64,000 nucleotides of DNA from Oxytricha trifallax (lineage: Eukaryota; Ciliophora; Spirotrichea; Sporadotrichida; Oxytrichidae), in assembly GCA_000711775.1 (NCBI GenBank), contig ARYC01000373.1, forward strand, positions 62,001 to 126,000. The letters are read 5' to 3'. Within the stretch, counting starts at the first letter, position 1; every line of letters begins with the position of its first letter. A program made the translations under genes and the position numbers. Of the stretch, positions 56,784-64,000 are shown one piece after another. The notes under the pieces were generated by a model. The model saw only the letters and a program-made list of their open reading frames with translations, searched no databases and was not told where the DNA came from.

Positions 56784-57415
56784 TATATTTAGCCACCACT
56801 TTCGATTATGCGTTTTCTTTCACGATCATCATTAGGCTTATGATCTCTACTCAATTCAATGATTTTCTGTCCTTGAAAATATAATTAATTTAATTATAAA
56901 AGTAATTAAAAATTAAGACAAAATAGCTCTTGAATCCCCTACATTAGCTATGTAGCACATATCTTCAACGATTAATGCTACAATTGCACATGACCAACTC
57001 TTGTCAATAATTCCATATTCATTTTAGCAGAGCTCCATAAACTTCTTCTCAGCATTTACGAATCCAATCATGAGAGCTTCTTTCGGATCTGCTGGGAAAC
57101 TAGGCTCTTTGATCACGAATTAATGCAAATTTTCTCTTAAGAAATCTGAACAAGCACTGCCCACATGGCCATCATAGATGCCAAAGAAGGAACATCTGGG
57201 CCAATGTTCGTCCTTGCGATTAGGATGATTTATAATGTTTAAAATAATTGACACTCTATCTTCGTTGTAGTTTCTCACTAGACCTTAATTTGTGTTGGCT
57301 GCATATTCTCTTACTACACCATTTAATATACAAAAATTAATTATCTTTTCAATAAATTATTGATGGAAAATTAGATCTTCATTTTTAATATTAAAAATCT
57401 TAGCAAATTACTATT
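56784..57415 (-). CDS. PP2C protein phosphatase, N-terminal half, unit B (open)
   Basis: A minus-strand frame open from ~57415: VVREYAANTNQGLVRNYNED, then RVSIILNIINHPNRKDEHW, SFFGIYDGHVGSACSDFLRE, PADPKEALMIGFVNAEKKF, DKSWSCAIVALIVEDMCYIA and NVGDSRAIL. After ~50 bp of AT-rich DNA (56873-56925, an intron or eliminated sequence), ELSRDHKPNDDRERKRIIES and GG follow, ending at the pointer TGGCTAAATATA (56795-56784). NEDR and YDGH supply the metal-binding acids of PP2C; the usual DGHGG is DGHVG. The C-terminal half lies to the right (61740-62512), the wrong order for this strand. Confidence 0.82.
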
Positions 57416-57579
57416 AAGAGAAAGATAAATAAAAATATTATATAATAATTTCTATGAAAATATCAATTAATGATATTCAAAACCCCAAAACCCCTTAATA
57501 AGGTTTATAAGTGCTTTGATTTGTAGGGTATAGTTGGGGTCTTATTGGGGTTAGTATAGAAATTATGCCAATATGCAAA

Positions 57580-58643
57580 ATGGAAAAAAGAAATAGCGAT
57601 TTATAGGGTCGATTTATGATGAGAAATATTAAGATTTATTGCTTAAGCTTAAGCATGGTACGAGTGTTAATAAAGACTAAATCATACCAGTTCTTAATTA
57701 AGCAGCTTTAGCAAAGCTCTAATATAAGAGTGCCTCAACTGTTTGATATCATTGCCTACTAGCTGTTTTGCATTTTAGTTCTGGTACTTGAAAATATCCA
57801 GCAAGAAAAAAATAGTTCTCTCAGACCCATATTGACTACCTCTGTGATTCTAAGACGCTTAAGTATTGGGCACACTTCCCACTGGACTAACGAGCTGTGA
57901 TGCTTCATCGCAAGTTTCCTGACATACTCATCTCTCCTTAGACTTTAGCCAATATTAATAGAGGAAATAGTATTACTTTCAAGACTGTCAACAGAGTGAA
58001 GAGAGTGATTGATATTACAGTACCATTTTATATTAATAATTTAAACTATATATATGATTAAATGCAGAGAGCTATTGATAATAAAATCAAGTCCATACAT
58101 GCTGATGAAGCTGTGTTTACCTTCAATACATTTATTAGTAAGTCATGGTACAAAAAGTATGATAACATAGAAGTTTATGATTAAAAAGTGAAGGTTGTTG
58201 CCCATGCAATCTTAGCTGGTATTAGGGAAGATTCAGGCTTAGAAAGTTATGTCATTCTTCCTCGCTCTATTAAGCGAGAGTAGTATATTGAGTTCTTGCA
58301 TAAGCTAAGAGATAAATACAATAATCAAGATATCATCTTATTTGTTGATAAGTTATCAGTTCATAAGACTAAGGAGTCTAAGAAAGCTTATGAAGAGTTA
58401 AACATATCTCCTGTATATAACGTTCCTTATAGCCCATAATTAAAAGGAATTGATTTCTACTGGAGTTAAATCAAGACTTAATACAAGAAGCTACTGTTGT
58501 ATCATCTAATGCATGATTTAGTAATCGATACAGTAAACTTAATACAAAGTAGATCTAAGAGAATGAATAAAGATAAGACAACAATTTGTGCGAGAGAGGG
58601 AAGAATGAATTTTTATTAATAAGTTTTAGACTTAAATGAATGA
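57580..58643 (+). pseudogene. TBE transposase, E4 copy
   Basis: Open over most of its length: HADEAVFTFNTFISKSWYKK, LFVDKLSVHKTKESKKAYEE and SPQLKGIDFYWSQIK are all in frame. Defects are a one-base loss in the first codons (as in E3), TGA instead of AGA in the helix-turn-helix (SASTV-TGA), and Asp at the third catalytic position. The candidate 60-nt intron with its in-frame TGA is 57765-57824. Stop TGA 58641-58643. Confidence 0.8.
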
Positions 58644-58649
58644 AATAGT

Positions 58650-59434
58650 TCACATATTAAATGGGCTCTAAAAGGGATTATGCTTCTCTTTCTTTTCTTC
58701 TTCTTAAGACTTGACATGCCCTAATTTTCTTCTCTTACTGTCATCTCCTGCATCTATATTCACACTTCTGGCTTTTAAACATATTTAAATAGTCTCTTGC
58801 TAACTTAATGAACTGTTTGCAATTTTCTATCTCTATGAACCTGCATACTCTTTCATTAGATATATCCCAGTGACAGATTTTCCTAAAAATTCATATGTCA
58901 AAGTTTACTTGAAAGATAAGGATGCTTCTGAAGTTCCTTGAGCCAAGCTGAGTTTATTAGAATGCCTTGCTTCCCCTAATCTAAGTAGGGATAGAATACC
59001 GTTCTTTACGAGCTTCTTCAATTATTTCTCTGAGATACTCCTCTTTTATTGTACCAAGAACACCAAAGAAGAAATTCCTCTCCAGTAGTTTATTAGAGAG
59101 TTGTTTCTTGATAGGAAGGTAAACTACCACTTCCTCATTTTACTTGGCATCCTCATAAAGGTTAGTGACTGAAATCTCAGGGTAGTTGAGGATTTCTATT
59201 AGTTTAATCTCTATATTTTTAAAAGCTTTCTTCTCCTCACAAAGTATTGCTTTCTAGTATGAAATTTTGGTACCTTCCATCGTTGGAAGGAATAAACCAA
59301 CCGTATAATATGTTAATAGTCATCAAGAAATAATACCATGCAAAGTGAGGTATCGATAGAGGTCTTCTTTACTTCTGAATCTTGAGATCATTTCTTGAGC
59401 TTCAACCCTTTTCATTTGATCATTGATTGATTCA
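58650..59434 (-). pseudogene. TBE 22 kDa gene, E4 copy
   Basis: The conserved ATG is ATT here; the next ATG lies a few codons on. Candidate intron at 58883-58908 (GTAAACTTTG ... TTTTAG). FNM-TGA is kept at 58652-58650. Frameshift near KEHA as in E3. Confidence 0.65.
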
Positions 59435-60004
59435 ATCTTTGTTCCTCTTTCAATTAATAAATTTTGAATTATAACTTATAGACATCTGGATCCTATTGTT
59501 TTAAAAACTTACTAGAAAATATGGGCATCGAATAAGAGGTCAACCCTGCAAAGATATGTGGAGAAAGTTTGTAGAAGCTGTAACAAACTACAGAGATGGA
59601 CCTCCATTTTTTTCAATTTAATTCCATTAAATTAGTACTAAATTTGTTTAAATTTAAATTAGCACTGGTACTAAATCCCTTTATTTTGATTGGTACCATT
59701 TTAATAGCCCAAAACTTAATTAGTACCTAGTTTTAAACTAATGCGGTTTTAATGGAAAATTTCCAAATTGGATCAAAACCTAATTGGTACCTGTACCAAC
59801 TTGAATTTTTTCAAAGTTGGTACCAAAAACTTAAAAATATTTAGCATAAAATCAAAAAAGTTATAGATATAAACTAAGTGTAAATATGAACTCTAACACC
59901 TCTAAATCAACCATTATTGCTGCAGTGTCGACTCCTATACAAAGTTACTATAACTTGAAAGGTTATTAGAGCTTTATAATAGAAATTTAAATTTGAATTT
60001 AAAC

Positions 60005-60505
60005 ATGGCGGATAACATAAATAGTAAAACAATCTCTCTTGGAACATGATAATCCTAGTTAAACTTTGGCTCAACTAAAAAGCCTGAAATTATTTATGTT
60101 GAACCTCTGCACTTTAGAAGTAGTTGCCATCGATTTCAATAAGGCTTTACAATAAGAGAATATAACGTTAGCTATGGTTCTTGGTACCCCAAGATACTTT
60201 CAAATAAGAGAAAAGTGAGCCAATGGCTCAGTTTAATGGGATGTATGGCAGTTGCTACTATAATATTAGAGAGTGGTATGGAAAACATTACTTATTTTGG
60301 TACTAAGCATGTAAAATAATCAATTAGTTTGGCATAAAAGCATATCAAGCAAGAGGATGTAAGCTAAGAAATTAAAAGTATAGTAGATATGATAATTATC
60401 AGTGCTCCCTCCAATCCAAGGTAAACATTGGATGACATACTTGTGCCACTTAATAGAGCAAGATTCCAGAGGTATAACAAAGACAAGCAAATAAAATTCG
60501 TTTGA
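60005..60505 (+). pseudogene. TBE 57 kDa gene, deletion derivative, E4 copy
   Basis: ATG 60005 (MADNINSKTISLGT) then TGA after 15 codons. Same ~1-kb internal deletion as E3; the C-terminal VAIDFNKALQ and the rest run to TGA 60503-60505. Without fingers or catalytic loop it cannot act like the full protein. Confidence 0.72.
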
Positions 60506-60644
60506 ATTAAGTACACTAATACTCATTAAATATTCATTGAATTCACATAAAAACTGCGTTTTCTCTACTAACCCCAATAAGACCCTAACTATACCCTACA
60601 AATCAAAGCTTTTATAAACCTCATTAAGGGTTTTTGGGGTTTTG

Positions 60645-60731
60645 AATTTGAGTTTCCTCTGAAATATTTTACTTATTAAAATTTCGACGAGATGATTTAA
60701 TTTGATGTTAGTTAGCCAAAGTTGCGTTCAT
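60645..60731 (-). pseudogene. 5' fragment of the protein kinase gene, unit B
   Basis: ATG 60731 gives MNATLANQHQIKSSRRNF and stops at the right end of E4, as in unit A. Confidence 0.72.
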
Positions 60732-60887
60732 AATTCTTGATCTTTATTCAAATTGATCCTTGATTTAACTGTCTATCTAAGAGCAAAGGAATTGATTTAT
60801 ATATGTTAGAAAATACTTTGTAAATTAACAATCTGGTTAAATGATTAAATTACTAATGCTGAAAATCTTTTGTTTATTGAATCTTGT

Positions 60888-61357
60888 TCACTATAACTTT
60901 GTATCGCGGAGCATGCTGATCTTCTTAAGAGATTCACTGAGTTACTTTTAAGCAATGAGCAAATCGTTCTTAATCATGTTCTCTTGATTCTTTCCCTCGA
61001 AAACTTCCTGTTTCTTCTCTAACTCTATAAGAGTTCTATCCTTCTTTCTAAATTGTTCATTAGCCAGAGTCAAAAATTCTTGATAAGATTTAGCAGACTA
61101 GGAAGCTTGAAGTGTCTATAATAGTGAGCTTTGTCATCAGCTGCTTTTCTCAGGTCAGCTTCTCTCTATGCCTTCAACTGAGCATCTTACACTTGATCCT
61201 GAAGAAAATAATAATGTATTGGTAAATAAAGTTGAGTATTGTTAGCTCTTTCTTTGGTAAGCAATTCTAGTGTTTCCTTATTTGAAATATTGCCTTGATT
61301 TGTTGAAGTAGAACTAGACTGTTCTTGAGTTCTTTTTAGAAGCTCTTATTCAAGCAT
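60888..61357 (-). pseudogene. Coiled-coil protein gene, unit B copy (13-bp deletion)
   Basis: Same gene as 30820-31302. A 13-bp deletion at ~61120 removes part of the QLQLQ run and shifts the frame (470 bp against 483). Confidence 0.65.
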
Positions 61358-61739
61358 TTGGATTTACTAAAATAAGTAGAAGACTAAACACCTAAAAGTG
61401 AAAACTTTTTATTTTAAAGTATTAGTATAGATAATTACAGAAATTAAATTCTGAAACGGCTTATGATTGTCCATTATCCTTCGTATTTTCCCCCACTGGC
61501 CATAAATGCTTTTTGTTAATTTTTTTCAGTGTCTCTTAAGCTTTCGGCACTGTGACATCGCCACTCCTTCGTTTACTATTGCTGAAATATAATTTTCTTT
61601 AGATATGTTTGTTGTAACTTGGAATTTTAATGACCAGCAGCTCAAGTAAATCTATCTATAGGTTTTAATTTTTTCCTAATTAACTTAATATAAAATATCA
61701 ATTTCCTTTTATCATTTATGATTCTTTGAGAAAGGAATC

Positions 61740-62512
61740 TAATGTCATTATCCTTAGTCAAGATGATTACTTGGAGTTATTGAAGATGCTAGTGTATCAT
61801 CTCATTTGGCATAACTGTGGGATTTTAATTAGATAACTATACGAAATAAAAATCTTATAAAAATATGAATAAGTAATTTTAAAGTAAAACAAGACTAATT
61901 TTTGAAGCATATGCAATTGTGGTATATTCAAGAAGTATTTAAGCAATAATTTTCGACTGAGATTTATTAGATTTTTCATGCATTAGAAAAATTGAAGTGT
62001 TTTGATCTGCTATTATTATTAGTGAAACCAACTTGCAATTTCTTCTAAGAAATTATTTAGTTATGAATGTTACTAGAAAGGAATGAAATTGTTCCATTTA
62101 TTATACCCTTTCCTCCATCTCTTTATAGTAGAGCATTAGTTGTAGTCGCTGGTCCTTATGTTGTGCAATTAGTGTCAGTATTTATACCAAGATTGTTTTT
62201 CTAAGCTATTATATTTTCTTTGTATTATTATTATGATGTTTGTTACAATTATTAAGGTGGTATGTTTTCTTTCCTAGTTAGCTTACTTATATTTTATTGC
62301 TAAATTACCAATGAATTCTCATTAGATCGATGATTAGATTGAGAGTTTCCCTTAACAAATTTACTTTTCAACTACTGCTTCCCTTTTGTTTAGCCAAAGA
62401 CAGTATGTTTGAAGTTATTAAATGCAATCATGACAATTGTTACATTATCAAGAGTCCTTCTCAAAAGTGAATTCTTAAGGATATATTCAACTGCCATTCA
62501 ACTTTGCTTATG
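61740..62512 (-). pseudogene. PP2C C-terminal tail, unit B, interrupted by E5
   Basis: From the E5 border (62512) the minus strand reads HKQS-TGA-MAVEYILKNSLLRRTLD, then NVTIVMIAFNNFKHTVFGQ and the low-complexity tail, with TGA after HFNFSNA near 61977. Neither insertion of unit A (35896-36310 and 31702-35257) is present. The TGA at MAVE is a one-base change from GGA in unit A. The upstream part, including the pointer, must lie beyond E5 and the window. Confidence 0.7.
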
Positions 62513-62617
62513 AATCAAAACCCCAAAACCCCTTAGTGAGGTTTATAAGTGCTTTGATTTGTAAGGTATAGTTGGGGTCTTATTGGGGTTAGTAGAGAAA
62601 TTAGGCCAATTTGCAAA

Positions 62618-63682
62618 ATGAGAAATAGAAATTAGCGAAATTTAGGGTCTATTTATGATGAGTAATATTTAGATTTACTGCTTAAGCTTAGGTATGGTAC
62701 AAGTATTAATATAGACTAAGTCAAACCAGTGTTGAATTATACAGCCATAGCAAGACTCCTACACAAGAGTGCTTCAACTGTTAGGTATCATTGCTTGTTA
62801 GCTGTTTAACATTATAACTCAGGCTCTTGAAAACATCCTGCAAGAAAATAAAAGTTCTCACAGGTCCATATTGACTATCTCTGTGACTCTAAGACATTAA
62901 AGTATTGGGCTCACTTTCCTCTTGACTAACGAGCTGTCATGTTTCATCGCAAGTTTCCAGACATGCGTATCTCTCCTTAGACTATAGCCAATATTTATAG
63001 ACGAAATGGTATTACTTTCAAGACTGTCAACAGAGTGAAGAGAGTGATTGATTTTACAGTGCCATTTTATAGTAATAATTTAAACTATATATATGATTAA
63101 ATGCAGAGAGCTATTGATAATAACATCAAGTTCATACATGCAGATGAAGCTGTGTTTACGTTCAACACTTTTATTAATAAGTCATGGTACAAGAAGTATG
63201 ATAACATAGAAGTTTATGACTAAAAAGTAAAGGTAGTCACCCATGCAATTTTAGCTGGTATAAGTGAAGATTCAGGCTTAGAGAGTTATGTGATTCACCC
63301 TCGCTCTATTAAGCGAGAGTAGTATATAGAGTTCCTACATAAGCTCAGAGAGAAGTATAGCAACCAAGAGATCATCCTGTTTGTTGATAACCTATCAGTT
63401 CATAAGACTAAGGAGTCTAAGAAAGCTTATGAAGAGTTAAACATAACTCCTGTATACAACGTTCCTTACAGCCCTTAATTTAATGGAATAGAATTCTACT
63501 GGAGTTAAATAAAGACTCACTACAAGAAGCTTCTGCTGTATCATCTTATGCATGACTTGCCCATCGATACAGTAGACTTGATTCAAAGCAGCTGTAAGAG
63601 AGTGAGCGTAGATAAGACAACAATTTGTGCGAGAAAGGGAAGAATGAATGTTTATAAATAAGTTTTAGATTTAAACGAATGA
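62618..63682 (+). CDS. TBE 42 kDa DDE transposase, E5 copy (best preserved)
   Basis: ATG 62618 to TGA 63680-63682, 355 codons, the size expected for the TBE 42 kDa protein. Order: helix-turn-helix (AIARLLHKSASTVRYH, ~residues 50-65), HFPLDQRAVMFHRKFPDMRI, then the catalytic core HADEAVF, LFVDNLSVHKTKE and SPQFNGIEFYW with a D34E spacing, ending VYKQVLDLNE. The only internal TGA is 62828-62830, codon 71. It lies in 62804-62863, which starts GTTTAAC, ends CACAG, is 60 nt and falls between codons; removing it leaves a 334-residue protein. Active elements of this kind are thought to help eliminate germline DNA. Confidence 0.85.
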
Positions 63683-63688
63683 ATATAT

Positions 63689-64000
63689 TCACATATTAAA
63701 CTGGCCCATAAATGGGTTTGGCTTCTCTTTCTTCTCCTCTTCTTATGGCTTGCTTGGGCCCATATTTCTTCTCTTTGTGCCAGCTCCTGCATCTATGTTC
63801 ATTTCATCTGGCTTTTAAACATCTTTATAAAGTCTCTTGCTCACTTCATGAATTGTCTGTGACTTTCTCTCTCTATGAACCTTAGAATGCTCTTTCATTA
63901 GATATATACCAGTGCCAGATTTTCCTATAAAGTTATATGCCAAAGCTTACTTGAAAGATAAGGATGCTTCTTAAGTTCCTCTAGCCAAGCTGAGCTTATT
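63689..64000 (-). CDS. TBE 22 kDa gene, E5 copy, 3' part
   Basis: Enters from the right edge as SAWLEELKKHPYLS, then the candidate 26-nt intron 63925-63950 (GTAAGCTTTG ... TTATAG), then RKSGTGIYLMKEHSKVHRER, KSQTIHEVSKRLYKDVLKPD and a basic Lys/Glu-rich tail ending FNM-TGA (63691-63689). The frame is continuous only if the intron is removed. It converges on the transposase with 6 bp between stops. Confidence 0.75.

Larger units (their letters stand above)
57478..60644 (+). mobile_element. TBE transposon E4, internally deleted (3167 bp)
   Basis: Starts CAAAACCCCAAAACCCC and ends GGTTTTTGGGGTTTTG. Same internal deletion and same neighbours (PP2C N-half left, kinase start right) as E3, so the two are one insertion duplicated with the locus. 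The left flank is ATT, the right AAT. Confidence 0.92.
62516..64000 (+). mobile_element. TBE transposon E5, left part (continues past the window)
   Basis: Begins CAAAACCCCAAAACCCC at 62516 after AAT (62513-62515). It sits in the PP2C C-terminal coding sequence, and the empty site is visible in unit A at ~36370-36400 (CTTTGCTTATGAATGTTC). It carries the best-preserved transposase of the window and the 3' part of the 22 kDa gene. Confidence 0.92.

Noticed and set aside
60320..60577. Minus-strand frame at 60320-60577, matching 30253-30459
   Set aside because: Both are antisense shadows of the C-terminal part of the TBE 57 kDa gene; the similarity only reflects the E3/E4 duplication.

Overview
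The window reads as germline (micronuclear) DNA of a spirotrich/stichotrich ciliate of the Oxytricha/Sterkiella/Stylonychia kind. Four things point there. Coding stretches are open only when TAA and TAG are read as glutamine and TGA as the sole stop. They are short islands in very AT-rich DNA. The window is full of transposons ending in C4A4 telomere-like repeats (CAAAACCCCAAAACCCC) and flanked by 3-bp ANT duplications, the hallmark of TBE elements. At least one gene is broken into permuted pieces that share short pointer repeats. ORFs called with the standard code are mostly meaningless here.

Layout: the window looks like about two and a half tandem copies of one multi-gene germline locus. 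Unit 0 runs from the left edge to ~11.67 kb, unit A from ~11.67 to ~36.7 kb, and unit B from ~36.7 kb past the right edge. Shared landmarks, in order, are: a minus-strand tag; a multi-segment plus-strand gene ('gene X'); the N-terminal half of a PP2C phosphatase (minus); a TBE; the 5' end of a protein kinase gene (minus); a coiled-coil gene (minus); and the C-terminal half of the same PP2C (minus). The PP2C halves lie in the wrong order but share a 12-13 bp repeat that would join them in frame, so this is a scrambled gene. Unit 0 keeps the long kinase piece, the coiled-coil gene, a 5'-partial gene at the left edge and what may be the pointer remnant.

TBE elements: E1 (5754-10059), E2 (18541-23574), E3 (27181-30576), E4 (57478-60644), E5 (62516 to the right edge) and E6 (42086-46307), plus relics at 3541-5290, 11595-11666 and 15640-17745. 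Gene order inside is a DDE transposase, a convergent '22 kDa' gene, and a divergent '57 kDa' zinc-finger/kinase-like gene. Most genes are broken. The E5 transposase is open apart from one TGA that sits inside a candidate 60-nt intron. Two candidate introns (60 nt and 26 nt) recur across TBE copies.

A second layer is non-autonomous fold-back elements. There is a ~400-bp family with TA duplications (four copies), a ~550-bp family with ATT duplications (two copies), a family with TGTTCTGACC ends and 6-bp duplications (two large insertions), and several singletons. One of the large insertions holds about 2 kb of a ~22-bp minisatellite; the other is a 2.1-kb near-perfect palindrome. Paralogous empty sites elsewhere in the window confirm several insertions.

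All readings were made by eye. Frame and boundary calls are exact where bases are quoted and approximate elsewhere. No tRNA, rRNA or CRISPR array was recognised.
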